From an uncultured Bacteroidales bacterium (lineage in GTDB: Bacteria > Bacteroidota > Bacteroidia > Bacteroidales > UBA932), in contig ONCE01000012.1 in the NCBI GenBank assembly GCA_900316245.1, positions 1-64,000 of the forward strand: 64,000 nucleotides of DNA, written 5' to 3'. Below are positions 43,427 to 52,154 of the stretch, one piece after another. The notes under the pieces are model-generated. The model was not told where the DNA came from. It did not search any database and saw nothing but the letters and a program-made list of their open reading frames with translations. The translations under genes were made by a program, and so were the position numbers. How positions within the stretch are numbered: position 1 is the stretch's first letter; every line of letters begins with the position of its first letter.

Positions 43427-46312
43427 ATGAAACGTTTTATTTTTCTTTTTGCTGTGGCCGCTGCCGTGGCCCTCTCAGCCTGTTCCCGTTATGAGACGGT
43501 CCAGGGAGACCCCATGGATGTAAAAATCTACACGCTTAAGAACGGTCTTAAGGTGTATATGTCCGTCAACCGGGACGAACCCCGTATTCAAACCTATATG
43601 CCCGTCCGCGTGGGCGGCAAGGATGACCCCGCAGACAACACCGGTCTGGCCCACTACCTGGAACATATGATGTTCAAGGGCACGGAGATTCTGGGAACCC
43701 AGGATTACGAGGCCGAAAAGCCCCTCCTGGCCCAGATTGACAGCCTGTTCGAGGTATACCGCACCCTCACGGACCCCGCCGAGAGGGAAGCGCTGTACGC
43801 CAAGATTGACGCCGTGAGCTATGAGGCATCCAAGCTGGCCATCCCCAACGAGTACGACAAGCTGATGTCCGTGATTGGCTCCGAGGGCTCCAACGCCTTT
43901 ACCAGCGAAGACGTCACCTGCTATGTGGAAGAGATCCCTTCCAACCAGGTGGAGAACTGGGCCCGCATCCAGGCCGACCGTTTCAAGAACTGCGTCTTCC
44001 GCGGATTCCACACGGAGCTGGAGGCGGTGTATGAGGAGAAGAATATGTCTATGATGGACGACGAGGAAAAGGCCATCGACGCCCTCAATGCGATGCTGTT
44101 CCCGCACCATCCCTACGGTACCCAGACCGTGATTGGCACCCAGGACCACCTCAAGAATCCTTCCCTGAAGGCCATCCGCAAGCAAAAGGATACCTATTAC
44201 GTTCCCAACAATATGGCCATCTGCCTGTCCGGTGATTTCGATCCCGACGAGATGGTACGGATCATCGAGAAATACTTTGGCGACTGGGAGCCCAATCCCA
44301 ACGTGCCTCAGCGCACCGTGGTGGCCGAAGATCCCGTTTCCCAGCCCCTCTCCCGTGACGTTTACGGTTTCGAGGGCGAGTTTGTGCTGATGGGCTGGCG
44401 CACCCCCGGCAGCGCCTATGAGAATGCCGAGTACGGAGACCTGGCCAGCGACATCCTTTCCAACGGCCTCGCCGGCCTGATCGATCTGGATGTGATGCAG
44501 GCCCAGAAGGTGCTGGATGCATCCGTCTCTCCCTATTCCCGTACAGACTGGGGCCTCCTCCTGGCCGAGGTAAAGCCCAAGGACGGCCAGACCTTGAAAG
44601 AGGCCGAAGAGATCATTAAGGAACAGGTGGCCCGCCTGGCTGCCGGAGAATTCTCCGATTCCCTCCTGCAGGCTGCCAAGGCCAACTACCGCCTGGCCAT
44701 TATGAACAGTATGGAGAACAACCGTTCCCGTGCCGGTTTGATGATGAATTCCTTCGTGGACGGCCGTGACTGGGCCTCCACCGTGGCCAAGATCAAGAAT
44801 ACCGAGGCCATTACCAAGGACCAGATGGTGGCCTGGGCCCAGCAGAACCTGGTGCCCGAGACCTACGCCGTGGTTTACAAGCATTCCGGTCCCGACCCGT
44901 CCGTCAAGCGCATCAGTGCCCCCAAGATTACCCCCATTGTCACCAACCGTGACAAGCAGAGCGCCTTCCTCCAGGAGATTGCCAGTGCCCCTGTGGCCCC
45001 CATCGAGCCCGTGTTCGTGGACTTTGAGAAAGATATGGTGGTAGACAATTTCGAGGGTATGGAACTCCTCTACAAGCAGAACACCAAGAACGACATTGCC
45101 ACCCTTACCCTGTGGTTCGATTTCGGAAGCAATGACGACCCTGTTCTCCCTATGGCCTCCGACTACATCCGCTTCCTGGGCTTCCCGGGTATGTCCCCTC
45201 AGGATATCCTGGTGGAACTGTACACCCTGGCCTCCAAGTGGAATATGAACGTGAGCTCCGACCTTACCACCCTCACCATCCGCGGCCTGGGCGAGAATAC
45301 CGCCAAGGTGCTGGATCTGGGTGCTTCGCTGGGACGCCACGCCATTCCGGATTTATCGGCCCTGGATGGTCTGAAGGCCGATATCATCCGCTCCCGTGCC
45401 GACGCCAAGAAGCGTCAGGGTGCCTGTAACGCCGCTCTTCAGAACTATATGATGTACGGCCCCGAGCTGATCAAGGCTTCCACCCTTACCAACGAGCAGG
45501 TGATGAACCTCACAGCGGCCGATCTGGTGAAGAGCTTTATGCAGCTGTTTGGCTACAAGCACCGCATCCTCTATTACGGACCTGCCTCCCTGGAGGAGGT
45601 CAAGGCCATCCTGGCTAACCACAAACTGGGTGAACTGAAGCCCGTGAAGAGCGCGCGTCCTCCCAAGATCCATACCCGTGAACCCAAGGTTTATGTGGGC
45701 GACTACAACTCCCGCCAGTTCAGTTATTTGCAGTACTCCAACCGCGGCGAGTCCCTCATTATGGAACAGATTCCTTACATCGATCTGTTCAATGAGTACT
45801 ACGGTTCCGGTATGAACTCCATCGTGTTCCAGGAGATGCGTGAGTCCCGCGCCCTGGCTTACCGCGCCGGTGCCAGCCTCGTGCTGCCCACTTTCACCAA
45901 CGACGATTATTATTTCCGCGCCACCATTGCCTCCCAGAACGACAAGCTCCGTAAGGCCGTGGAAGGCTTTGAAGAGATCATCGAGACCCTGCCCGAGTCT
46001 CCCGAGAACCTGGAGATTGCTAAGAGCGCCATCCTCAATAAGATTCGCACGCAGCGCTATCACGGTATTTCCGTCCTGTACCAGTACATCCGCAACAAGG
46101 AACTGGGCCTCACCGTGCCCCGGGAGAAGATTGTCTACGACAAGGTGGGCAGCCTCACTATGTTCGACCTCCTGTCCACCCACGAGGACTGGGTCCGCGG
46201 CCGTACTTATCACTACGCCATCCTGGGAGACGTGAAGGACCTGGATATGGACTTCCTGCGTACCCTGGGAACGGTTAAGGTGGTGACTCCGGAAGAAATG
46301 TTCGGTTATTAA
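43427..46312 (+). CDS. M16-family metallopeptidase lipoprotein
   Basis: 961 residues, a full two-lobed pitrilysin/insulinase-type peptidase. Lipoprotein signal MKRFIFLFAVAAAVALSACS. The zinc site HYLEH (HxxEH) lies near residue 76, with a distal Glu in ELEAVYEEKN (~205-214). The second, inactive M16 lobe starts about residue 535. It probably degrades peptides in the periplasm or at the outer membrane. Between H-motif and distal Glu an unusually long insert (~70 residues) is present, which some Bacteroidota members share. Co-transcribed with the serine hydrolase 11 bases downstream. Confidence 0.92.
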   Translation: MKRFIFLFAVAAAVALSACSRYETVQGDPMDVKIYTLKNGLKVYMSVNRDEPRIQTYMPVRVGGKDDPADNTGLAHYLEHMMFKGTEILGTQDYEAEKPLLAQIDSLFEVYRTLTDPAEREALYAKIDAVSYEASKLAIPNEYDKLMSVIGSEGSNAFTSEDVTCYVEEIPSNQVENWARIQADRFKNCVFRGFHTELEAVYEEKNMSMMDDEEKAIDALNAMLFPHHPYGTQTVIGTQDHLKNPSLKAIRKQKDTYYVPNNMAICLSGDFDPDEMVRIIEKYFGDWEPNPNVPQRTVVAEDPVSQPLSRDVYGFEGEFVLMGWRTPGSAYENAEYGDLASDILSNGLAGLIDLDVMQAQKVLDASVSPYSRTDWGLLLAEVKPKDGQTLKEAEEIIKEQVARLAAGEFSDSLLQAAKANYRLAIMNSMENNRSRAGLMMNSFVDGRDWASTVAKIKNTEAITKDQMVAWAQQNLVPETYAVVYKHSGPDPSVKRISAPKITPIVTNRDKQSAFLQEIASAPVAPIEPVFVDFEKDMVVDNFEGMELLYKQNTKNDIATLTLWFDFGSNDDPVLPMASDYIRFLGFPGMSPQDILVELYTLASKWNMNVSSDLTTLTIRGLGENTAKVLDLGASLGRHAIPDLSALDGLKADIIRSRADAKKRQGACNAALQNYMMYGPELIKASTLTNEQVMNLTAADLVKSFMQLFGYKHRILYYGPASLEEVKAILANHKLGELKPVKSARPPKIHTREPKVYVGDYNSRQFSYLQYSNRGESLIMEQIPYIDLFNEYYGSGMNSIVFQEMRESRALAYRAGASLVLPTFTNDDYYFRATIASQNDKLRKAVEGFEEIIETLPESPENLEIAKSAILNKIRTQRYHGISVLYQYIRNKELGLTVPREKIVYDKVGSLTMFDLLSTHEDWVRGRTYHYAILGDVKDLDMDFLRTLGTVKVVTPEEMFGY

Positions 46313-46323
46313 TTTATAGGATT

Positions 46324-47457
46324 ATGTTTAAGAAAATTCTGTTTCTTGCAGGAGCAGCGGCCCTGGCCCTTTCCTGCGCAGAGAGCCACCAGAAGGCTTT
46401 TGAAAAAGATTTGGAAGCTTACCGCCAGGAAATTGGCAATGTGGGTATGGCCGTAGCGGTGGTCAAGGACAACAAGATTGTCTACAGCCACGAGTTCGGT
46501 GTAGCCGACCGCGAGACCGGCGCTCCCGTGAAACAGAATTCTCTTTTCCGCATAGCCTCCATTTCCAAGAGCTTCAGCGCCACTTCCATCCTGCAGCTGG
46601 TGGAGAAGGGCCTGGTATCGCTGGATACCGATGTGAGCACCCTGGCCGGTTTCCCCATCCGCAATCCCAAGTTCCCCGAGAAGGTCATTACCCTGGAGAT
46701 GCTGCTCTCGCACACCTCCAGCCTCAATGACAGCGAGGGTTACTTTGAACTGGACGTGGTGAACCCGGAGGTGAATCCCAACTGGGCCAACTGCTACAAC
46801 GACTACGAGCCCGGCAAGGGTTACGAGTACTGCAACCTGAATTTCAACCTGGTGGGCACCTTTATCGAGAAGCTCTCCGGTGAACGCTTCGACCAGTATG
46901 TGGTCCATCACGTGCTGGAGCCCCTGGGCCTGTACGGCGGCTACTGCGTGGACTCCCTGGATGCCTCCCGTTTCGTGAAACTGTATGCTTATGAGAACGG
47001 CCAGTTCGTTGAGGAGGAGGCTGCTTACGCTCCCCGCAGCGAGCGCATTGCCAACTACCGTTTCGGCTACGATACGCCCGTCTTCTCTCCCACCGGCGGT
47101 ATGAAGATATCGGCCTGTGACCTGGCCCGCTATATGATGATGCATATGGGGTGGGGGACCGCTCCGGACGGCACCGTCATCATCTCCGAGGCCTCTTCCC
47201 GCAGTATGCAGACGCCCCGCTCCGACCCTGAGCACTACGGCCTGGCCCTGTGGCACGACTATGCTATGATTCCGGGCGTAGAGCTGGTGGGCCACACCGG
47301 CGGCGCCTACGGTCTCCGCAGCGCGATGTTCTGGGCCCCCGACCGCTCCTTCGGCCTGGTCTGCATCTCCTCCGGCACCTACGGCGACTTCGAGGACGAG
47401 CAGAGCGGTGTCCTGGAAGGCACCCTCCAGCGCCTCTACAAGTATTTCTGCAAATAG
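46324..47457 (+). CDS. Serine hydrolase lipoprotein (class C beta-lactamase fold)
   Basis: 377 residues; lipobox in MFKKILFLAGAAALALSCAE. The beta-lactamase/DD-peptidase motifs are SISK (nucleophile Ser, residues ~76-79), YCN in GYEYCNLNFN, and HTGG near residue 322. The family includes DD-peptidases, esterases and D-amino-acid amidases; resistance to beta-lactams should not be assumed. It contains the codon run ATA TCG GCC for Ile-Ser-Ala at 47111-47119, one of the GGCCGAT-motif sites. It ends 26 bases before 107-bp element copy B. Confidence 0.9.
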   Translation: MFKKILFLAGAAALALSCAESHQKAFEKDLEAYRQEIGNVGMAVAVVKDNKIVYSHEFGVADRETGAPVKQNSLFRIASISKSFSATSILQLVEKGLVSLDTDVSTLAGFPIRNPKFPEKVITLEMLLSHTSSLNDSEGYFELDVVNPEVNPNWANCYNDYEPGKGYEYCNLNFNLVGTFIEKLSGERFDQYVVHHVLEPLGLYGGYCVDSLDASRFVKLYAYENGQFVEEEAAYAPRSERIANYRFGYDTPVFSPTGGMKISACDLARYMMMHMGWGTAPDGTVIISEASSRSMQTPRSDPEHYGLALWHDYAMIPGVELVGHTGGAYGLRSAMFWAPDRSFGLVCISSGTYGDFEDEQSGVLEGTLQRLYKYFCK

Positions 47458-47483
47458 GTGCCTCTGGTTCGCCGGTTCGCCCG

Positions 47484-47590
47484 CTGGCACTCAACGCTCT
47501 GACATTCAGCCTTTTAACAACACGGACGGGTAGCTCCAGGCTACCCGTTCAGTGTATTATGTATTTGATAATCAGCGTGGTAAGTGCCAG
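47484..47590. repeat. 107-bp palindromic element, copy B
   Basis: CTGGCACTCAA ... GGTAAGTGCCAG; central hairpin ACGGGTAG/CTACCCGT. Exactly 107 bases. The last 19 bases contain the 3' end and stop codon of the RAYT gene on the other strand. Confidence 0.9.
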
Positions 47591-48495
47591 GGGTCTAAGC
47601 GAAGAAATTTCGCTATCTGCCTTGAACTGGCCTCCGTTTTGGACCTCAGAAGGGCCGAAACCGCATTCCTCTCCCTCTCCGGCCAGGACAGGATGTCGTG
47701 GACATCGGCCAGCCCATATTTCTTTACCAGAATCTGCGACATCTGAGCGTACACTTTGTCGTCCCAACCCACGAACTCTTCTTTCAATTCAAACTCCGAT
47801 CCTTTGGAATTATGCATGGCCGATAGCATTCCTTCCCAGTCTCCAAAGTAAGCCATGGCTAGCGGAAAGTCTATGTATTGATAAGCGGTTATTATGAAAT
47901 CCGTAAGTTGCTGCCTCTCTACAGGATTCAGAGGCTCGGTTATCCGCCGCAGGGTGGTATAGGATAAGGGCCGATCCGCTTTTCGGCAGGCCTTAACCTC
48001 CTGGATTGCCCTCCTCATCGGCCTGGAAGCATAATCCAGGTGCAGCTTTTCAGAAAATGGATGATCACTTTTGGCGTAGGCCAGGAACGACCACCGATAC
48101 TCCTCAGCCGTGGCGGACAAACGTCGTTCAGGCCCATTGTTCCCCAGATAAATCAGATGGGAACGGACGTCTTTACCGTGTACTTTGGGCGCACTTCCAA
48201 ACGGCTTGAAGAGCGGGGCATCCCGATGGCAGGTTACATTGTGAGCCCGGGCGAAGTGGCTGGTGTAGTCTTGAACGAAATCGGCCAGGGCCCATTCCCT
48301 CTCGGCAACCACACTCGCATGTAGATGGTCCGGCATCAGTATCTGGGACAGGACCTTCACGGGATGGCGACGGGATGCAACGCTGATATGCGTGAAGCAA
48401 ACCAGATAGTCAATGACACAGTAAAAGATTACCTCACCATTGATGGTTTTCTGATAACAATGGTTAACAGAACCGGATATAAACTTTCTCTTCAT
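47572..48495 (-). CDS. REP-associated tyrosine transposase (RAYT, Y1 HUH type)
   Basis: 307 residues of the IS200/IS605-like Y1 family. The HUH motif is in MPDHLHASV (~residues 54-62) and the catalytic Tyr probably in DFVQDYTSHFAR (~73-84). RAYT enzymes cut and join single-stranded REP/REPIN hairpins. Beyond the ~145-residue catalytic part is a long extension ending in a helix-turn-helix-like segment (AVSALLRSKTEASSRQIAKF), as in some Bacteroidota members with a DnaA-C-like tail. The gene lies between copies B and C of the 107-bp element, and its last codons (Trp-His-Leu-Pro-Arg-stop) are read from copy B's terminal repeat. No IS ends of its own are seen, as expected for a domesticated RAYT. 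Confidence 0.88.
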   Translation of the reverse strand: MKRKFISGSVNHCYQKTINGEVIFYCVIDYLVCFTHISVASRRHPVKVLSQILMPDHLHASVVAEREWALADFVQDYTSHFARAHNVTCHRDAPLFKPFGSAPKVHGKDVRSHLIYLGNNGPERRLSATAEEYRWSFLAYAKSDHPFSEKLHLDYASRPMRRAIQEVKACRKADRPLSYTTLRRITEPLNPVERQQLTDFIITAYQYIDFPLAMAYFGDWEGMLSAMHNSKGSEFELKEEFVGWDDKVYAQMSQILVKKYGLADVHDILSWPERERNAVSALLRSKTEASSRQIAKFLRLDPWHLPR

Positions 48496-48555
48496 AATGA
48501 TCCAAGGCCACTAATTGGCCCGGATAAAGCTATACAGAATTGTTGTTAAAACCCA

Positions 48556-48601
48556 CAATCGTAAAAAAAGTAATTGAAATTTTTGCTGTTTTTTACGATT
48601 G
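48556..48601. repeat. 13-bp perfect inverted repeat upstream of the RAYT gene
   Basis: CAATCGTAAAAAA (48556-48568) and TTTTTTACGATTG (48589-48601) with a 20-base AT-rich loop. It sits between the RAYT start and copy C. It could be an operator, a RAYT substrate or a weak bidirectional terminator. Confidence 0.7.
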
Positions 48602-48655
48602 CGCCGTTTACCCTCACAAAAGAACGGGAGAATGAAGGGGCACGCCCTCCTACCG

Positions 48656-48762
48656 CTGGCGCTCAACTCGCTAACTCACAGCCTTTTAACAACACGGACG
48701 GGTGGCTCCAGACTACCCGTTCAGTGTGTTATGTGTTTGATAATCAGTCTGGTAAGTGCCAG
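48656..48762. repeat. 107-bp palindromic element, copy C
   Basis: CTGGCGCTCAA ... GGTAAGTGCCAG; central hairpin ACGGGTGG/CTACCCGT. Exactly 107 bases, extended to CGCTGGC and GCCAGCG at the ends. It is directly followed by the duplicated promoter and signal-peptide cassette. Confidence 0.9.
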
Positions 48763-48786
48763 CGTGCATTGCTTTATTATTTTTAC

Positions 48787-48794
48787 TACTTTTG
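48787..48794 (+). promoter_or_regulatory. -7 box of the alpha/beta hydrolase gene (cassette copy 1)
   Basis: TACTTTTG, only 7 bases before the ATG at 48802, so the message would be nearly leaderless. The same box, spacing and following coding bases recur on the minus strand at 52648-52655. Confidence 0.6.
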
Positions 48795-48801
48795 CAGTGC
48801 T

Positions 48802-49602
48802 ATGAAAAGAACTCTGATACTGATTGCGCTTCTGGTGGTGACAGCCTGTGCCATTCGGACTTATACCTTCAGTGCTGAGGAGCTTAAGCTCCACAGTGGA
48901 GAGAAGGAAGTGTATGGCATCCTTTATCGGCCCGATGGCCTCAAAAAGGCTCCGCTTGTGATCATTTCCCACGGCTTTGGCGGCACCAATCTGTTTGGAA
49001 AGGCCTATGCGGAGGCCCTGGCCCCGCTGGGTTACGCCGTTTATTGCTTTGATTTCTGCGGCGGCTCCAACTTCAGCCGCTCGGAAGGAAAGACCTCGGA
49101 GATGTCCATCTTCTCGGAGGCCGATGACCTCAAGGCCGTCATGGACCAGCTCGGCGGCATGGATTTCATTGACACCGGGCACATCCTTCTGCTGGGAGAA
49201 AGCCAGGGCGGTATGGTCTCCAGCCTGGTGGCAGCCGAAAGGCCGGACCGCGTAGAGCGCCTGCTGCTCATCTATCCAGCGTTCTGTATCAAGGACGACT
49301 GGGTCAAGATGTATCCCACCCTGGACGATATGCCGGAAGAAGTAGACTTCTGGGGAATGAAACTGGGCCATCCTTATCTGGAGGGACTGTACAACCTGGA
49401 TGTGTACGAAACCATCGCCCAGTACAAGGGCCCTGTGGCCATCTTCCACGGCGACCAGGACCAGGTGGTGAACATCTCTTACGCCCAGCGGGCCGAAGAA
49501 GCCTACAAGAACTGTACGCTCACCATCCTGCCCGGCGAGGGGCACGGTTTCAGTCCCGAAGCCCAGGCGCAAGTGATAGAAGCCATAAAGAAGCTGTTAT
49601 AG
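48802..49602 (+). CDS. Alpha/beta hydrolase lipoprotein
   Basis: 266 residues from ATG 48802. Signal MKRTLILIALLVVTAC, with Cys as the lipid site. Alpha/beta-hydrolase features: oxyanion strand VIISHGFGG, nucleophile elbow LLGESQGG (Ser ~135), Asp in FHGDQDQVV and His in GEGHGFS. Probably an acyl esterase or peptidase acting in the envelope; substrate unknown. The frame is open further upstream through element copy C, but those residues are translations of the repeat. Its first ~14 codons are the same at the DNA level as those of the 161-residue protein at 52155-52640, although the mature parts are unrelated. Confidence 0.88.
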   Translation: MKRTLILIALLVVTACAIRTYTFSAEELKLHSGEKEVYGILYRPDGLKKAPLVIISHGFGGTNLFGKAYAEALAPLGYAVYCFDFCGGSNFSRSEGKTSEMSIFSEADDLKAVMDQLGGMDFIDTGHILLLGESQGGMVSSLVAAERPDRVERLLLIYPAFCIKDDWVKMYPTLDDMPEEVDFWGMKLGHPYLEGLYNLDVYETIAQYKGPVAIFHGDQDQVVNISYAQRAEEAYKNCTLTILPGEGHGFSPEAQAQVIEAIKKLL

Positions 49603-49604
49603 CG

Positions 49605-49711
49605 CTGGCGCTCAAATAGCTGAAATACAGCCTTTTAACAACACGGACGGGCAGCTCCAGGCCACCCGTCCAATGCGTTATATATTTGATAATCAGCTCG
49701 GTAAGTGCCAG
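49605..49711. repeat. 107-bp palindromic element, copy D
   Basis: CTGGCGCTCAA ... GGTAAGTGCCAG; hairpin ACGGGCAG/CCACCCGT. Exactly 107 bases. It begins 2 bases after the hydrolase stop and ends 13 bases before the stop of the XRE gene. Confidence 0.9.
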
Positions 49712-49724
49712 CCCAAAACGGGCG

Positions 49725-49934
49725 CTACTCTTCCGGCTTATATTCCAGGATATCTCCCGGTTGGCAGTCCAGGGCTTTGCAGATGGCCTCCATGGTACTG
49801 AGCCGGATGGCCTTCGCTTTGCCGCACTTGAGGATGGAAAGATTGGCGGGGGTGATGCCGACTTTCTCGGCCAGCTCGCCGGAAGACATTTTCCGGCGGG
49901 CCAGCATTACATCAATATTGGTGATGATCGGCAT
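49725..49934 (-). CDS. XRE-family HTH regulator
   Basis: 69 residues consisting of one Cro/C1-type helix-turn-helix (MSSGELAEKVGITPANLSIL as the core). Resembles the small YozG-like regulators. It lies 6 bases after the flotillin gene in the same direction, so it is the third gene of that operon; what it controls is unknown. Confidence 0.88.
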   Translation of the reverse strand: MPIITNIDVMLARRKMSSGELAEKVGITPANLSILKCGKAKAIRLSTMEAICKALDCQPGDILEYKPEE

Positions 49935-49940
49935 AGGCGC

Positions 49941-51320
49941 TTACTTTTCGGGCTGGGGCTGCTCTTCCGGGGTCTTACCCTTGAGGTAGGACGGGAGCTC
50001 CATACCGGCCATCTTGAAGAGGTCGTCGAGCGGAGGAACGCTCTTCATCATACCGGAAATGAAGTTGGAAGTAGCGGTCTTGCCGTCGGTTCCGTTGCCG
50101 GTATCCCAGACGGTTACCTTGTCGATGTTGATGCCCTTGACGGCCTCTACCTGGGTCTTCACCAGTTCGGGCAGTTTGTCGGCAATCATCATCAGGACGG
50201 CCTTCTGGGCGTCTCCCTCGGCGGCGTTCACCAGGTTCTTGAAACCATCGGCCTGCTTGGTGAGGATTTCCAGCATACCCTTTGCCTGGGCGTCCATCTT
50301 GGCGAAGATAGCGTCGGCTTCACCCTTTGCCTTGCGGCGGATCTGCTCGGCTTCGGCCTCGGCCTCGATGATCTTCTTCTGCTTGTCAATCTCAGCTGCC
50401 ACAACGATGTTGGCCTTCTGGGTGGCCTCTTCACGTTCGGCACGGGCCAGTTCGGCGTCACGCTCACTCTGGTATGCTTCTTCCAGAGCCTTTGCGGCCT
50501 GCACCTTTTCTGCGGCCACGGCTATGCGGTCGGCCTCAGCGGTCTTCTGACGACGGAGAGCGTCGGAGTTGGCAATCTCAATCTTGGCGGTGTTTTCACC
50601 CTTCACGGCGTCTGCGTCTGCAGCGGCCACGTTGATACGGGTGTCCTTGTCGGCGTTGGCCTTACCGGTTTCACCGTAACGGTTCTGCTCAGCCACGGAC
50701 TTCTTGGCGTCGTTGATGGCCTTGGCGGCGGCTTCCTTACCCAGGGCCTCGATGTAGCCGGACTCATCGCGGATATCGGTTACATTCACGTTGATGAGCT
50801 TGAGGCCAATCTTGCGGAGTTCGGCCTCCACGTTGGTGGAAACGTTGGCCAGGAACTTGTCGCGGTCGGCGTTGATTTCCTCGATATCCATAGTAGCGAT
50901 GACCAGACGGAGCTGACCGAAGAGGATATCGGTAGCGATGTTCTGGATGCTGTCCACGCTCAGGCCCAGCAGACGCTCAGCGGCGTTGGTCATATTCTCG
51001 GGCTCGGTGGAGATACCCACGGTGAAGCGGCAGGGAACGTCTACGCGGATGTTCTGTTTGGACAGGGCGTTGGTGAGGTTGCATTCGATGGAGATGGGCT
51101 TGAGGTCCAGGAAGGCATAGTCCTGGAAGACAGGCCAGATAAAGGCGGCGCCGCCGTGGATACAACGGGCCGAAGAAATGGAGCCGGCACCGTTCTTGCC
51201 GGTTTTACCGTAGATGACAAGGATCTTGTCGGAGGGGCAGCGACGATAGCGCTTGAGGATGGCCGAAAGGGTGACGAACACCACGGCCACGATGATGAGG
51301 ATCAGATACAGTTGAGTCAT
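49941..51320 (-). CDS. Flotillin-family (SPFH/Band 7) membrane protein
   Basis: 459 residues: an N-terminal membrane segment (LYLILIIVAVVFVTLSAIL), an SPFH domain (~30-220) and a long Ala/Glu/Lys/Arg coiled coil (~220-380) with many EAEAEQIRRKAKGEADA-type heptads, then a Pro/Glu-rich end. Flotillins form oligomeric scaffolds in membranes. With the NfeD-like gene just upstream it matches the widespread YuaF-YuaG pairing. Confidence 0.9.
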   Translation of the reverse strand: MTQLYLILIIVAVVFVTLSAILKRYRRCPSDKILVIYGKTGKNGAGSISSARCIHGGAAFIWPVFQDYAFLDLKPISIECNLTNALSKQNIRVDVPCRFTVGISTEPENMTNAAERLLGLSVDSIQNIATDILFGQLRLVIATMDIEEINADRDKFLANVSTNVEAELRKIGLKLINVNVTDIRDESGYIEALGKEAAAKAINDAKKSVAEQNRYGETGKANADKDTRINVAAADADAVKGENTAKIEIANSDALRRQKTAEADRIAVAAEKVQAAKALEEAYQSERDAELARAEREEATQKANIVVAAEIDKQKKIIEAEAEAEQIRRKAKGEADAIFAKMDAQAKGMLEILTKQADGFKNLVNAAEGDAQKAVLMMIADKLPELVKTQVEAVKGINIDKVTVWDTGNGTDGKTATSNFISGMMKSVPPLDDLFKMAGMELPSYLKGKTPEEQPQPEK

Positions 51321-51322
51321 AA

Positions 51323-51931
51323 TTATACGGTATATGTATTACTTTCTTCTACTAAAAGGGTATTGGCATCCAGGGCGTCTACCACGCGGATGGAAGTGCC
51401 GGTCTTGAGCGGGGTGTCACTCTCCGTCACGGCATCGTACTCGCGGACAGCGCCGTTGATGGTGATCTGTACCTTGCCGGAACCGCTTCTGCCTTCGGGG
51501 ATGGTAAGGTACACCTTGCCCTCGCAGCCGGCGGCCGAACGCTGCAGGTTGATGTTACCGCTCTGCTGCATGCCGGACAGCCATTTGAACAGGTACATCA
51601 CGGCTGCCACCAGAGCTATGCCGATGAGCACGGAGAGGATGATCCGGAGCGGCACCGAGGGAACGCTTTCCTGCAGGAGGATGGCGCTCCAGCCAAAGCC
51701 CAGGATGAAGTTCACAAAGTTACGGAAGGTGTACAGATTGGACCCGCCGTCAATGTTGGAGAGATCTGCTCCGTCCATAGAGGTATCCACATCTACGTCG
51801 AAGTTCGAGTCTGCATCGGCCCCTATGAAAGTAAGGACACTTTGGATGATGAACACGAGCGAAGCCGTAAGGGTGACGCCCCAGAGGATTTTCATAACAA
51901 GGCTGAGTTCAGCCCACCAGGTAGCAATCAT
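51323..51931 (-). CDS. NfeD-like membrane protein (YuaF type)
   Basis: 202 residues with two or three membrane segments (MKILWGVTLTASLVFIIQSV and RIILSVLIGIALVAAVMYLF) and a C-terminal OB-fold of ~75 residues (SAAGCEGKVYLTIPEGRSGS onward). It lacks the ClpP-like protease part of long NfeD proteins. It is the partner of the flotillin encoded 2 bases downstream. Promoter at 51956-51963. Confidence 0.88.
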   Translation of the reverse strand: MIATWWAELSLVMKILWGVTLTASLVFIIQSVLTFIGADADSNFDVDVDTSMDGADLSNIDGGSNLYTFRNFVNFILGFGWSAILLQESVPSVPLRIILSVLIGIALVAAVMYLFKWLSGMQQSGNINLQRSAAGCEGKVYLTIPEGRSGSGKVQITINGAVREYDAVTESDTPLKTGTSIRVVDALDANTLLVEESNTYTV

Positions 51932-51955
51932 AGCGTTTCAGTGTTTGTTTGATGC

Positions 51956-51963
51956 AAATTTAG
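51956..51963 (-). promoter_or_regulatory. -7 box of the NfeD-flotillin operon
   Basis: Minus strand TAAATTTG (plus CAAATTTA), 24 bases before the NfeD ATG; an ATTG sits about 19 bases further upstream as a partial -33 box. Confidence 0.6.
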
Positions 51964-52031
51964 TAAATAATTATTGATTTGCAATAAAAATTTTAGAAAT
52001 TTTGATGTGGTGGTTCTTGTGGCAAAGTCCG

Positions 52032-52138
52032 CTGGCACTTACTAGGCTGATTATCAAGCACATAACACACTGAACGGGTAGCCTGGAGCCGCCCGTCCGT
52101 GTTGTTAAAATACTGTATTTCAGAGAGATAGTCGCCAG
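52032..52138. repeat. 107-bp palindromic element, copy E (inverted)
   Basis: CTGGCACTTAC ... TCGCCAG on the plus strand; relative to copies B-D it is inverted. Exactly 107 bases, hairpin ACGGGTAG/CCGCCCGT. The ATCTCTCTGAAATACAG-type arm is the most diverged part. Confidence 0.88.
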
Positions 52139-52154
52139 CGCAATAATGCGCCAT

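Noticed and set aside
43475-45340. A 621-codon minus-strand frame opposite the M16 peptidase gene
   Set aside because: Shadow of the peptidase gene; no recognisable domain and the sense strand has the HxxEH site.
46324-47457. Antibiotic-resistance beta-lactamase
   Set aside because: The motifs fit the broad serine-hydrolase family; nothing shows activity on beta-lactams.
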